Source: Varroa destructor (lineage: Eukaryota; Arthropoda; Arachnida; Mesostigmata; Varroidae). From it: a stretch of 64,000 nt of DNA. The DNA is taken from the NCBI RefSeq assembly GCF_002443255.2, contig NW_019211455.1, positions 38,240,051 to 38,304,050 on the forward strand. Reading direction: 5' to 3'. The notes under the pieces are model-generated. The model did no database searches, had not been told where the DNA came from, and saw only the letters and a list, made by a program, of their open reading frames with translations. Positions 13,690 to 25,730 of the stretch are shown piece by piece. Each line of letters begins with the position of its first letter. The first letter of the stretch is position 1. A program made the translations under genes and the position numbers.

Positions 13690-14200
13690 TATGATGCCTT
13701 ATTTCGACGAGACAGCACTAGCATATATGAAAGTAACATTCGTTGGGCATGCGCATGCTACGAAGGACGTTACGATGGCGGCCGGGCGTGCACACTAGAA
13801 GCCAGTGGTGGCAGTAGCCGACTGGCCTACTACCCAGCGTTTAGGCGGCTTTCGTGCCTTAAAGGCGGATACATAAAGTTTGTCGTAACGAACGCTTGCA
13901 GCAGAAGCATCAGGGAGCCACAAAGTTGCATTTTCCATTGGCTAGTCACGGCAAGCCTCAAGTGTGTCCGCTGACGACCGGTGCGGCCGACTTGTAATAT
14001 ACGATCCGGACCGACAGTGCGAAATAGCTGTGCGGGAAAGTGTGAAATGGCCTTCTGCTATTACTTCAGGACCGTCCTGAAACAAATATTTGAATCTAAA
14101 GTACCTGGACCTCTGGCTTTACTCGGTTTTGAGCCCATGGAGCTGCCGGACGTCCCAGAGCCCCTGCTTGCATCCGTTTGACGCTCGGCTGCTTTCCAAC
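13690..14200. other. GC-richer island with open frames
   Basis: Two consecutive plus-strand frames (13636-13974 and 13981-14181) cover this GC-richer patch. The second encodes a Pro/Leu-rich tail (GPLALLGFEPMELPDVPEP) that looks coding-like but matches no family I know. No clear splice sites bracket it. It may be an exon fragment, a UTR, or compositional noise. Confidence 0.25.
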
Positions 14201-15369
14201 GAGGTTAGACACGTTCTTGGTGACATCCAACAGAAACGCATAAAAACATATTTTATTCCTACTTAGAAAAAGTAACCAGAGTATCCAATTAGGGTAAATT
14301 TGTTGACTTGGTTTAGTGCGCAGCTGAAGCTATGAGTGAGTGGAAACCTTTGACATCCAGTCAGTTAGTAATAATAAAAGATATCACAACGTCTTCAGTG
14401 GAACCAACTGAACCCAGTTACATTTTATTTTCTTTATGCTTGATTTATGTGAAACGCAGTTAAAATAATGTTTGCTTTGTTACATTATAATGTTATATTA
14501 TATTATAAAAATGTTATATTATAATCCGATCATTGCAGCGGATAACTGCTAGGTAAACATTATATTTCACTAAAAGGTGATCGAGGTTCGTCACGTCACA
14601 AAAATGTGGCCCATAAGCAGGGTCTGCTCTTTGAAGAAGGCAACCAGCACAGATAGTTTTTTTTCTACGGGCTCAAGGATGGTCTGTTGGAAGTAATCGT
14701 TGAGTGAACAGACAAAGTCTAAACGCAGGATTTGTCTGACACTTGGCTTAGGAAGCAAAAATTCTTGTGCAGGACACCGAATCGAGGTGATTGGTTCTTT
14801 ATTTGTACTTTCTCAAACATTCTGGATATTTTCTTTGTTCGGGCGGTCCGAGGCACTCCTAGGGGTTGTCTGTCACTCATAAAACCGGTTTTCTAGAATC
14901 TTTTCAATGACTGCGTCAGGTCGGTCTCGGGAAGTGCACCCCCTCCGCAGTGCAAACTGCATACGAAGTTCCCGTAACGCTTCGATACACCGTCAGTTGT
15001 TGTCATGGAATCTTCTTACGACTGCAGTTTACTATACTGCTGGAAATGGTTCCATTGTGGGAGTAAACAACGTTGGCGAACAGGGTGCTGCCATCAAGGT
15101 GATGGCCGTAGAAGCTTCATGCTTAAAGGAGATCTACCGAAAGCATACGGATACCCTATATATATATATGTATGTTCTTCTACACTATGGCTCGGGTAAT
15201 CAGTGGTGCCACTCGATGAAAGGTTTGTTAAATCATAACAAACAAAATGCCCCGTGCTCAATCTTGCTATGACAAACGAATACATATTTGCGGTACCAAA
15301 GCAATCGGTGTCGCAAAGGAATGACATTGATTCGACTTCCTCGTTAGCTCCTGTGATATTTGCAGTTTA
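14201..15369. other. noncoding stretch, AT repeats
   Basis: A locally repetitive segment (14465-14525) carries two copies of an AATGTTATATTATA-type motif. A 121-codon ATG-initiated frame (14907-15272) overlaps another open frame, matches nothing I know, and is treated as chance. Confidence 0.4.
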
Positions 15370-15660
15370 CAACTTAGCCATTGATTCTGACTGAGGGACT
15401 GACAAGAACGATAGAGACCTATCATGCTGCGGTAACAGAGATCCCGGCGGTAGAGCCGTGTTGATTTTCGGTCTTAGCCATCCATCCGCCCTTTTCTCTG
15501 CTCCTCCTAGCTTGCCTCTATTTCCTCTTATATCCTCACTCGCGCAGTCCGTCATAGTCGTCCTCTCCCTTCCTCGGTCTTTTCTTCATCCACTCAAGCG
15601 GCTGCTGTTTCGTCGTGATTCAAAACCGAAGTGTCCAATTAGTACGGAACATATTTTAGC
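15370..15660. other. pyrimidine-rich GC-richer island
   Basis: The plus strand is dense in C/T (for example CCTCTCCCTTCCTCGGTC) with open frames in both directions (15458-15676 plus, 15367-15555 minus). It resembles the island at 2500-2790 in character. A UTR, a promoter or a low-complexity region are all possible. Confidence 0.3.
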
Positions 15661-15743
15661 CCCGTCTGTCAGATAGACGCTCACTAGTTCAGCTTTTGCC
15701 CTCTTCGCTTTGTCGATGTACACGAGGAACTGCTACGAGGCGG

Positions 15744-15745
<2 letters not shown>

Positions 15746-15774
<29 letters not shown>
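15746..15774. repeat. (AT)n microsatellite, 29 bp
   Basis: Uninterrupted AT dinucleotides flanked by GGCG and CATTGC. Confidence 0.95.
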
Positions 15775-15777
<3 letters not shown>

Positions 15778-17267
15778 TGCCTTCTTCATTCGCACAGGAC
15801 AATCCGACAAGTGACTGCGCATCAAGCTTGGTACTCTGGTAAATCCAGAAAATTCTGCTTATCTTTACTGTTCTCACAGTAAAGGTTCCGTGCTTAGAGG
15901 TGAGTATGTAAGCATTCCAGAAAATGAAAACTAAATACAGTATAAATATTCGATAGGAAACGAAAACATTGCTACGCTAGTTCAAGCTCCTCAACCGACA
16001 GGTACCATATTACACGGGCGAAGAGGTGAGGAACACAAGTAGGTTTGATAAGGGCATCGATGTGAAAACAAATATCGAATGCGTTTGTTTCGTACTACTC
16101 ATAGGATGTGATAGTATCTGGTCTAGTAAAGCAAGATTGACTACGGCCTATAAAAACACGACTGACTTTTCAGCCTAAAATTTTGGTTGCTAGTGTCCTC
16201 GTTGTAGGGTTTTAGTTTAGGATGGAGGTTAGGATGTTTCCTTAGACGAATTTACGTAACACATGTGCATTTCCAAGAGCCCTCTGTTAACATTCGAACG
16301 ACTTTTTCAAATGCCGTTATCATTAAATTTAAGTAGCGTAGTGGTCTGAAGACTTTTTTTTTGTTGTCCTTAATCCATGTCGTGATTAAAGCAAAACCAT
16401 GGCGTCCTGAGTTGCTACCATTGGGTGAGTATCTGTGCTGTCGATTGCCCAGCTACACATCGAAGAGGCTTGAGAAATGTAAGCTACATCTAAAGGGAGC
16501 CACCGGATGATTTCTGTCTTTTTTTTTGATAGCGGCGTACTTCACACGATTTCGGTTCTACCTGTTCTAGATACATTTAGTAAGAAATTCAAACTTTGTT
16601 GTCCATCTGTAGTGCTATCGTTGCAGTACCCTATATTAAGGAACCCTATATTAAGCGGATAGAAAGCGCATCGCTGCGCTCTGTTTTGCCTAAATGTTTC
16701 CGTGATCAGAATAGCTTGTCCTTTCGTTTAAAATCGTGGAAGTCAGTCACCTGTTGATGTATTTATTATATGATCCTTCGATTTCTATTTTTTAAATGAT
16801 TTAAATACTTTTTTGAACGACTGCACTAATAATAGAGTATTTTGGGCTGGAAGCCTGCTTTTTCTTCCACCAGCGCTCTCAACCTCAAAAATTTGATCAT
16901 TGGGCGTTAATTTTCAGCACTTCTGAATAATATCGTTGTATATTCAAGCTCATTATTCTGCGATAACACTCAGTTTGCTCATAGCCAAAGACGTGACGTC
17001 AACATTTACTAAATTTCATTAATTAAAAAATCTTATAACTGAAGAAGGCCGCTAAATAGCTGGGCTAATAAACTGAGATAATCTGTACGATTTCACAGAG
17101 TTATCTCTAGAACAGCACAAAATTGCCAGACGACCATATTTTAAAAGTATTTACTTGAGGAGTGTTTTGTAAATCACGTTTATGATTTTTTTTTTTTGGT
17201 GCGGGACGACATAGTTATTGAATTGAAACATTATTAATTTCAGCTTTTTAGCTGATAAAAAAAAACA
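15775..17267. other. AT-rich noncoding stretch
   Basis: Nothing is recognised apart from a short tandem repeat at 16628-16655, in which ACCCTATATTAAG occurs twice at a 15-bp period, and several poly(T) tracts. Confidence 0.5.
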
Positions 17268-18185
17268 CAGTGTTTTACTCGAAGTCCAGCAGTAAATTAA
17301 TGCATTATGATATACATATATATGCACGGGCTTATCCCTCCTGTCAGCAAATTTACTTATTCCTTCTTACTAGAATTTCTCGAGTCTCGTGTTGGGCCTT
17401 TTCACTGTCAAATGTGCGGTTACAAATTTCATTTGCCGGTGGTCGGAAAAGGCGATAATCCGTCCCAGCGAGGCCTGGAAAATATGAAAAGGGCAAAGGA
17501 ATTTCCTACTTAAGCTCTTGCAAGGTGGCTTTCACAATCTTTGCCATATGCGACCTGGCATTGTCGTGAAGAAGGATTACTTTGCCTCGTCTATCGAGTC
17601 TTCTTTGTTGAATAGCCTCGTTCACTTGATGCAACTGGGTTGTATACAGATCCTACCTCATTGTCTTGTTCTTCTCAAGCATTTCCTGGCATATAAGATC
17701 CTTCCAGTCCCAGCAAACACAAATCTTTTTGGGACGGAGATCTGACTTAGCTTCGGGCTTGGACCTATCTATCGAAGCTACCCATTCTTTTCTTTTCTTT
17801 GCTTCATATCGACGTGGAAACACCACTTCTCGTTATCGGTGACAATTCTATGTAGAGACCTGTCATTGTGGCTTCGTGTGACTCGGTGTCGAGATTGATA
17901 ATAAGAGGCACCGTTTCTTTGTGATGTTTACTCAATTTATATAGCAGCCAAGCTCTTAATGTTTGAGTAAATCCCATAAATATAAATTGCTCCCCGGTGG
18001 CTCTATGATTACGGTTCATCTACTGGCCCGATTCATGATTTATTTGCCGGCTCTAATCGATCTATTTAACGGCTCTAGCCGTTTCTCCTATTCCCGGATG
18101 CCGTTCTTGAATTTCTTGAACCATTTTTTCTTAGATACAGAGTCCTTGCCGTGTATAGCACAATTATCTCGTAGGGTGCTGCTTG
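17268..18185 (-). mobile_element. decayed mariner (DD34D) transposase, copy A
   Basis: The minus-strand translation in three frames follows a mariner transposase from N to C terminus. An N-terminal HTH segment (KKWFKKFKNG, near 18135-18105) comes first, then FMGFTQTLRAWLLYKL (the usual LG.v.KLG.WVPHeL). RIVTDNEKW follows at 17823-17850, then RKEWVASIDRSKPE, then the second catalytic motif VILLHDNARSHMAK (Asp codon 17563-17565), then TDYRLFRP (Asp codon 17458-17460). Exactly 34 codons separate the last two aspartates, the mariner D34D signature. The first catalytic Asp is lost: the usual TGDEKW reads TDNEKW. In-frame TAGs and at least two frameshifts make it a pseudogene. Terminal inverted repeats were not identified, so the outer ends are approximate. 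Confidence 0.9.
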
Positions 18186-21100
18186 GGTAGTTGCTTGACT
18201 TTAAAAAACAAAATTAAACCTGTGTGAAAAATTTACTGTTTTTACATATACTCAACATGATTCCGCTCACCCCACAATTAAATTGTAGCGGACTTCATTT
18301 ACCGACTGTAAGGGATGACTTTTTGAACGTTATATAGAATTAAAAAAATCGTGCAGAAGTATAAAATAAAGGTAATAGCCGAAAGCATTTGCGCTTTGCC
18401 CCCAGTTTTTACGGCATGCACCGATATTGAACTTACGGGATCCCTTGGCAGCTTGATAAAATTGATGAAATACAGTCATCCGTATTCTATAGTAGTTTTG
18501 AACAAATTTCCGTTTGAAACACATTCGTCCCTCAAAGGCACGGTGAGAAACCGGGCTGTGCATTTCTAGGTAGTGTAACTTCTAGTTTATGGGCACTCTG
18601 CCCTCGAAGCACTGTTTTTGGCTGAAGATGGACTCGAGCTTGATTGATCATATGGGTTAAGTGGAGCTTAAATATGAAACCGCTTAAATTAGTCTAAATA
18701 AGAAAACGAAGGCCCGACTAAACAAACTGGCCTAGCTAGAGAAAACAACGGATAAAAAATTGCTCAAGGCAGTTTTGCGAACTAGCTAGCCAGATTATAA
18801 GTATTGCCATTCGATGTAGCTCATCATGCGGGAATCAGCATATATAATCAATCTATATAAACAAAACTGTTTTTTAGCTAGAAGATTTGACTATGTTCAC
18901 CTATATTGGACTAAGATACATTGAATGAGGCCTGTGGTCGCTCATACGACCTTGTTAGACTCTCTTAGCTATGCCGTCAGGAGAATTAGGTATCAGGAGC
19001 GTCTTAGCTTTTGACCGGACGCAGAACAGAAGAGAGTACAATGCCTATCTCTTTGGGAGCGCTTTTAAGAGAACACTCTAAAAGCAAGTCTGCCCATTTT
19101 TAACCGTGTGTAGATAAAAATAAGGGTTTCGCATAACCCGTATTCGAGGAAACAAGTGGGCAGTTCGCGGAGGAAAAGCTGGCTAGGGAATTGGAAAAAA
19201 TAACCGAGTGCTGATCTGTGAAGACAATGCAAAAAAGAAGATCGTCAATGTTGTGCGGTTAATACACCGGATAGAAAACTTAGCCAGTTTTTAATTTCAT
19301 ACTGAAAATCAGTGCGATATTATTTTCTAATGCTTTTTTGGTCGATCGCCAACATTCTGTTTAATTTTACACTATCTAAGCCTTGATCAGTAGTATATTT
19401 CCTGCACTTTGCATTTGCCAGCGTCAGCTTCATTGTTAAATTGAAACATGCCCTATTATTGTCCAATCTCTTACGTTTCCAGCTAAAGAGCCTGCATGCC
19501 AACACCGTTTTTCTATCAGTGATAAGCCCCACTAACGTTATATATATTCGTGTTAGTCTGCTAATTAAATCGATCCCGTTTTAGCGTTTGAGATGTCACA
19601 AGCGTGAGGCATGTCATGTAAAAGACCTTATAAGCGTTTGCACACGCGCTATTTGCATAAACTACGCGATCGACCGCATCTCATTGCAACGGGCGCTAAA
19701 ATGGGCTCATTTTCATGCCGTGGACCCACATGATAAGAGAGTGCAATTTTCTCGAGTGCGGGAACCGTGTAGCTTTGATGGTTAACTGATAAGTTTTCAG
19801 ATTTCGAACGAATTTTGTGCAGCAACTAGGAGAGAAAATAACTTATTTTACTGCTCATGAGAACATCGAAATAAACCCAATAGAAAATTCTAGGACTGGA
19901 AAATACGTGGATTGCGTAATAATGTACTCCTTGCTGACTTCATAGTGACTACGGTTGTAGATACCTAATTTTCAAAATCTCAATTGAACGCCACATGTTT
20001 GACACATGATGGCATTAGCGGCTATCTGGGATATAATCTCACTAAAAAATGGCGATTAATTGCATATAGTCGTTGGGGCTCACATCGTCATCTTCTTTAG
20101 ATTGGAGTGTACTAACCAGTAGAAGAACAGGACGTTCTGCTGTTTCCAGCCAGATCTCTTTATTCATCTTTTACAATGAGTGCTATTGGCAGTGGATGAT
20201 TGACGTTAGCAAACTTTAAAGGAGTTAAAAGTACCAACTGCGAAGTAAGCTGGTGAATCCGACAGGACATTCTTCGAACGAAGCTGAGACTGGCAAATAC
20301 AAGCTAGAAGGATAGATATTCCAAAAAGTTCAATTTTCGTCATAGAAGCTATTAGAAATTCATAGTTTTTGTGAAACAGTACTTTCTACTAAGTATTTGA
20401 CTTGTAGACCATTTTGTTTTCGAAATAGATCAAGCACTTTAAAGTCTACAGAATCTGCTAACTTTATATGACATACTTTTTTTAGAGAACTGACCGACAG
20501 ATACGATTTTGATCTCTAAAAAAAGATTTGGTTACACCACCACTTTTTGGAGAATACGTTTTACAATGTTTTTCCAGTGCGGTAGCTTCCTGAAAGGATC
20601 TAAAGCGAGCAGAATAAAACCCTAGAATACTTAAATGAGTCAGCAAGGAGCATCGGTGGGGCATTTCGGGCGTCAGCAAATTCCTCGCGGACCCACAAAC
20701 TCTACACTTTTATGTTTACATTAATCGAGGGAGCTTGCAGTAGAGCACATGTTTCGCTACTGCCATCAAAGTCATGGTCGTGCACACGAAGCATGTTAGC
20801 AGATGTCTTACTGTCTTAATAAAACCACTGCTACGAAGAACTAGAACTATTAGAGACAAGTGAAAGGCATCGAAAATTGCTCTTAATGAGCCCTAATCTA
20901 CTTATATTTAGTTTTGATATTTTCAACCTTACCTGTCTGTGTATTCGAGATTTTTCGAGAGACATTCTCTCATCAACCCTGCTCGAATTCTATCCAACGT
21001 TTTCTCCATCGTTTCACGCAACTTTAAACATATTTATAGTACCTTTCACATATGTTGATAAGTTGTAAGGGAATGTTGTTTCGCATCTGGCTACATGCAT

Positions 21101-21389
21101 ATAGTCATAAATCATAGAACATGGAACTAACGGATCTGAGCAATGGCCGTATTCACATAGAAAAGCCTAACTCGTTACCAAAACAGACGTATAAGGAAGC
21201 AGAAGTATCACGAAAATCGAATACTCGTCGCGCTTGCCTTCGTACCTATATTGGTCTAAAACGCCGCATATTCGATAAGCTTCTATGACGGTGTTTTATA
21301 TATATATATATATATACTCCGATGATAGCGGTGTACGTCCCCGGTATTTATGGGCACCGCATGACCCTTATAGTATGGCCTATTCCATC
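18186..21389. other. AT-rich noncoding stretch
   Basis: No gene, RNA or mobile element is recognised. Short open frames on both strands (for example 18330-18563 and 18351-18569 in opposite directions) look like chance. Confidence 0.45.
21297..21316. repeat. (TA)10 microsatellite
   Basis: Uninterrupted TA dinucleotides immediately before a GC-richer island. Confidence 0.9.
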
Positions 21390-21640
21390 TAAGCAAAAAC
21401 ACATGTGAAAGCAGGGGGCCGAGACGGCCCTGTGTGCCAACAAGCACAAAAGACCAAAGAGGACGTAATGCCATCTCCTGCAGCTGGCACCAAGCAGACG
21501 GCCTGTTTCTTCTCAGGCCTGCTGTCGCCTGTCCAATCGATGGCCGGACAGATCCTCTTACCCACTGCTGTGCTGTCATCCGCCTGCGAGCCTGCTGTTT
21601 CTGCTTTCAAGCGCGACGGAAATTGTTAACGGGAATTTTG
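21390..21640. other. GC-richer island
   Basis: A compact GC-rich segment rich in CCTG/CAGG words, with open frames in two plus-strand and two minus-strand registers. Frames open everywhere argue for composition rather than a gene. No protein similarity is recognised. It could be an old repeat or a regulatory element. Confidence 0.3.
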
Positions 21641-22575
21641 GTTAGAGGCATACCACCTGTCACCATGGGATAAAAATATCAATGCTTGTTTAGAATACTA
21701 TATGTGCATTTAAAGAATTAGGGCTAGAATGTACTAAGAGATAAAAATAGCCTCAGTCTACAACACTGGTTACCTATCAGTCGGCTCGATCGCTTTGAGG
21801 TTTCTTGTTGCGTATAGTTTTAATTGAAATTGAAAGTTCACATTCATTAACATTAATCCACGAGCTCGCAGGTGTATACAGAAAATGTATGCTATGCCTT
21901 TCAGATAGTCCGATAATATTAACCCTTTTTCCAAATGAATAAGACTAACAAGAAGGTTTATATGGCAGCTGTAACAATCTAAGTATGCCGTAAGTAAATC
22001 GACAGCGATATGTACAGGGTGGCTAGCGGGGGCGAAGAAGACGGCCAGGCGAGAGGTAGGAATCACACTTTTGGAACAACAGGGTTAAGGGTAAAGGATA
22101 GGCTAAGGGCAAGTAGGATAAAGCTATCTATGCATAATATTTTCAATGCAGCACGATTTGAAAAAGCTATCTGATCGTATTAGGGTGAAAATCTAACTAC
22201 AAGCTAGATAAAGTAAGCTAGATAGTATCTAAATGTTAATAGAATTTTTTCAATATATCCTGTCCTAGGTTAACAAAGTGCCAATAATTTTGAAAAATTC
22301 GGCACTACTCACCATTTATGATTATTTACGTCGCCGCAAATAACTTTGTAGGAACTGTACATAGAATGTAATGATTACTATCTGCATACTGGTCTATCTT
22401 CTGGTCTATGAAGAATTGTTAACCAACCAATGTCCTACCTGTAAGCCAATTTTTTGTGCAGTTCTAGCTACCTTTTTTAAAAACTGTCCAAAATCGACCT
22501 TTACCCTTCGTATTTTGAGCTCGGTTGCATCGTTTCGATGTTACATTTCGGTCAAAATAGCTGTGCTCTTCTCAG
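21641..22575. other. AT-rich stretch, nothing recognised
   Basis: Stop-dense on both strands. A plus-strand hydrophobic frame at 22371-22622 overlaps the start of the GPCR-like candidate in another register and is not called. Confidence 0.4.
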
Positions 22576-22831
22576 GTACACAAACCTGTCTATTTTACAT
22601 ATTTTTAAATATGATGAAATAACATTATTATATATTGTTACCAAACTAATTTATGAATACCTTGACACACTCAAAAATGGATGCCATTTTAAGCTGTCGA
22701 TTCATTTGAAGCTTATTGAGATATTTGAGATAGGTGTATTATGCGTTGTACGGGCCTGTTTTGGAATTAGGTCCTTTAATGCCTACGTCATAAACCTTTC
22801 TGTGGCAGATCACCTTATCATGTTGTTGTAG
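22576..22831 (+). pseudogene. possible class A GPCR fragment (TM1-TM2)
   Basis: An open frame begins at a splice-acceptor-like site (GTGCTCTTCTCAG ending at 22575) and runs to TAG at 22829-22831. Its end reads IRSFNAYVINLSVADHLIML. NLSVAD preceded by an Arg/Ser-rich turn and hydrophobic residues (IGVLCVVR) resembles the TM1, first intracellular loop and TM2 pattern of rhodopsin-family receptors (MRT.TN.FI.NLAVAD). One residue appears to be missing in the loop, the TM1 Gly-Asn is absent, and the frame ends inside TM2. This suggests a relic or a chance match. Only about 85 codons are open, and similarity is judged by eye. Confidence 0.3.
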
Positions 22832-22886
22832 CTTAATACCGTTGAGCGTTCTTATAGTAATAGCGACACATAATAACTTCTTGCAG

Positions 22887-22961
22887 CATACGTGTTGCGC
22901 GTCGTCTGTGCCGGCTTTGCATTCTCGTCACCCAACTCAGTGTACTGCTCGAACTCGCAAT
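22887..22961 (+). CDS. candidate 75-bp internal exon
   Basis: A GC-rich block in an AT-rich context is bracketed by ACTTCTTGCAG (acceptor, ending 22886) and GTAAGTAG (strong donor, starting 22962). All three frames are open. One reads LCRLCILVTQLSVLLELA, loosely like the Cys-containing start of TM3 in peptide GPCRs (C.L.......SV). This would be consistent with the NLSVAD fragment just upstream. However, the expected TM2-TM3 linker is too short and the joining donor would be weak (GTAGCT). Confidence 0.3.
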
Positions 22962-23192
22962 GTAAGTAGAAAACTTCAAATGTTCAGTTTTCATCGAAAA
23001 CTTCCATCGCTACAATAGATCGCTGACTAGGAAATCGGAAATTCCTTTTTGCCTGGAACTCCGTCAAAGTACAAAGGTGGCCTTTCAAGTTGAGCCGCGC
23101 TGAGTGAAACTGAGAAGACGACATTTTTCTCCCCAATGGATCATGTCTGAAGCGAACGGCCATCAGTTGCAGATATTCAATTGAAGGCAGCA

Positions 23193-23216
23193 GATTGCCT
23201 GCGTGAGCAGGCAATC
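23193..23216. repeat. 10-bp hairpin, 4-nt loop
   Basis: GATTGCCTGC and GCAGGCAATC are perfect reverse complements around GTGA. It is stable on paper and has no terminator-like T run. Function is unknown. Confidence 0.75.
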
Positions 23217-23889
23217 GTTTTCCAGAGGACAGAACCATTGCGCCAGTTGAGGTAGCTCAACGACAAACGTTTTGCTTTGCAGAGAGACGTGCGTATGCTG
23301 ACTGGTATATGTACACATTCGGGTGAGTTCTTAGTCACCAATGCTCCGAAATAGTCGGAAGCAGATCTGATAGATAGACACCGTCCCATGCCTTGAGGCA
23401 ACCTCTCAGACGTCCTCGAGGGCGGCACTTAGCGAAACATCAGGCTTCTACGACTAGAGTGTAACGGAAAGTCAGGGGAAACAGTAATTTGCAGAAGCTC
23501 TTTCTTACTAGCTTGCTTGAAATCGGCTTACAAACGACTATTTTAGGTAGCAGATTTCGTCTAGTTCAAGTGGAGGAGAGATTGAGACATGTATACATAC
23601 ATTTGACAAAAAAAATTGTGTTTCAAGCACACGTTTCAATTGAGATAAATACGTTGGTAGGCGCAACAATGTACTGGATTGATGATAACTGATCAACGAA
23701 TTTCTGAAATTTCAATTTTATTATCAAACTGAGTAGTAATATAGGATAGTAGATGTGTCCTTCTTTAAACGATAAGCGGTAGCAATGTCTCTCAGCAATG
23801 TACGTTCCAAGTTTAGAATCGTCTTTATTTTATTTAGAATTGCTTAGGGGGGAATCGAAGCACGTCTTTTGATAACCTGGGGAACGTAA

Positions 23890-23904
23890 GGGGGGGGGAG
23901 GGGG
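23890..23904 (+). repeat. G-rich tract (G9 A G5)
   Basis: Nine G, one A and five G in a row in an AT-rich neighbourhood. It can be a slippage-prone site or part of a G-quadruplex, or a sequencing-error hotspot. Confidence 0.85.
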
Positions 23905-24169
23905 TAATAAATTGCCATTGATTTTTCGTTGAAATAAGTGTGTTTTTATTATATACAATGCAAAAGTTTACGTCTATTTTTTAAATGCATCGTTGATTAC
24001 TTTATTTCTGAAATAAAGGGCTTTAATCAGGCGTAGAACAAATTGCAGCATTACTTATTGTCATACCAACGATTCCGCTATCACTAAAAAAGTACTTCTC
24101 AAACATTTTAAAAATACTATTCGAAAGTATCGGATGTACAAATCCATAGTTTTGTGGGACCACCTCTAC

Positions 24170-24325
24170 GTCAGACGAACGGTTTGCTGGCTTTCAGCAC
24201 GAAACGAACCGTGTGTCTATGCCCGGTTCGACGACTAGCTGTGAAGCCATTAATGGGTTATCAAGCACTTCACGACAACTCGCCAGCTTACGCGTTGCGA
24301 TTACCACTCGACTATTTACTACGAA
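24170..24325 (-). mobile_element. SINE-like repeat, copy 2
   Basis: On the minus strand an A-box-like AAATAGTCGAGTGGTA (24302-24317) precedes a B-box-like GTCGTCGAACCGGGC. The family core CCGGGCATAGACACAC (near 24211-24227) follows, then the tail CGTGCTGAAAGCCAGC. The tail aligns with CATGCTGAGAGCTAAC in copy 5. The A-to-B spacing is longer than in a tRNA, so there may be an insertion between the boxes. Ends are approximate. Confidence 0.6.
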
Positions 24326-25643
24326 ATAGATATTTTGGTGATTTTTCGCACTTATAAAAAATAAAAAAAAGCAAAGCATTCTAAAGTACATTGAACGGAA
24401 ATTTGAAGTCGTAGTTCAGGGCCCTAAGGATGTGTTCGTGCAGGACATAAAATTGGTAAAGTTAAAATAGAAATAATCCCTGATCCCAAATATATTTAAT
24501 AATAATTTTCAGTACAATATAAAGAGCTTTTGTGGGTCGTCGGTTACTTAGCTTTTGATCCATTCGTTTTTAAACAATCGAATCCTGGCAAAACAGGTCA
24601 GAGTTTTAAATTGGCAACGGCGATAATTCGCTAAGGCTATTAGATACTAATGCAAGGGAAATTTGAGAAAGACTTTTTATTTTGGTTTCGATTAATTTTG
24701 TCAGGATCTACCAAAAGCACGCATAAAGTAAACCGTGGCGGATAGTTTGCAAAATCTAAATAAGTAGTTTACCTAATTATATTCGGAAAATACATATAAA
24801 TAAAGGCGTAACAATCTAGTTCTTTAATTTGGTGCGTGTTCGTAATATTTCGGTAGTATTACAACCGGTTATATATTTAGGAAAGGGGGCTATTATTTCC
24901 AGTTCGATCAGTTGCGCCGACTGCGGGATATCCAATGTAGACAGTAGGTTATTAACGTAGTCTGCCAGTACTCGTGCACCCAATCAATCTCGCCTTAAAG
25001 TTCTTGAAGCCGTTCTTTTGCGAAAAATCGAAAGCTCATTTTGACCGAGTAGCACAGCTCTCAGCGCTTGCCCTATTCCAATCAGTGAAATAGAGCTTAC
25101 ATGGTATTTATTCAGCTCAACGGAGGCCCTTAACCAGCAACAACGAAACAAATATTGCTAAAGCTACCCGATGTCGTCACACCTTTCGAACATCTTATCG
25201 TTGATCCTTCAAGAAAACCCGATCTCGATTCTTGACTGCCCTAACATGTAAGCTCCAATTACAAAGAGCAGAATCTGCTCAGGGAGACGGTAATTAAAGC
25301 CCAGAGCTATAGCTACTGCGGCAGTGCTTCTTTGGCTTTCACGAGGTTCAAGATCTCTGGCGAGGCTTTAGTGTGTGCCTGGGTCTCGTCATATGGATCA
25401 TCCAGGTTCTAGACGCAACAAGCACTAGCTAAACTGGCAATCTGATTTTAGGCGATAGGCCCCTATGTCAGTCTGAAAAAATGAAGGTAATAAAGTTCTT
25501 TCTACAGAAAATTTACGATTATCCTCGGTTACTCTCAATTATACAGGGAACTTGTAATACTTCTGTATTTGTGTGCTCAGTAACGGATGTATTGTTATAA
25601 AGCATTCCCGAAGGGAGTAAAAACTACATATTTTAAGTTTTCC
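24326..25643. other. noncoding stretch
   Basis: No gene is recognised. The 24900-25440 part is less AT-rich than its flanks but stop-dense in all frames. Confidence 0.45.
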
Positions 25644-25730
25644 GCTGGGAAACATTAGCCGGCTGCATAACCGGCCCTTAGCCGACTGCATAAAGCGGAA
25701 GTGTGTCTACGCCCGGTTTTGAACCTAATT
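25644..25730 (-). mobile_element. SINE-like repeat, copy 3
   Basis: On the minus strand a perfect pol III B-box match, GGTTCAAAACC (25715-25725), runs directly into the family core CCGGGCGTAGACACAC. The tail module follows as ATGCAGTCGGCTAA and again as ATGCAGCCGGCTAATG, so it seems duplicated within this copy. No convincing A box remains upstream. Confidence 0.6.

Larger units (their letters stand above)
22962..24169. other. stretch with small hairpin and G tract
   Basis: No gene is called. It contains a 10-bp-arm hairpin (23193-23216), a G9-A-G5 tract (23890-23904), and a frame from 23228 starting DRTIAPVE, discussed as a possible further GPCR remnant in the findings. Confidence 0.4.

Noticed and set aside
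14907..15272. 121-codon ATG frame
   Set aside because: It overlaps another open plus frame and a minus frame. The low-complexity TA run translates to YIYMYV, and there is no similarity to known proteins.
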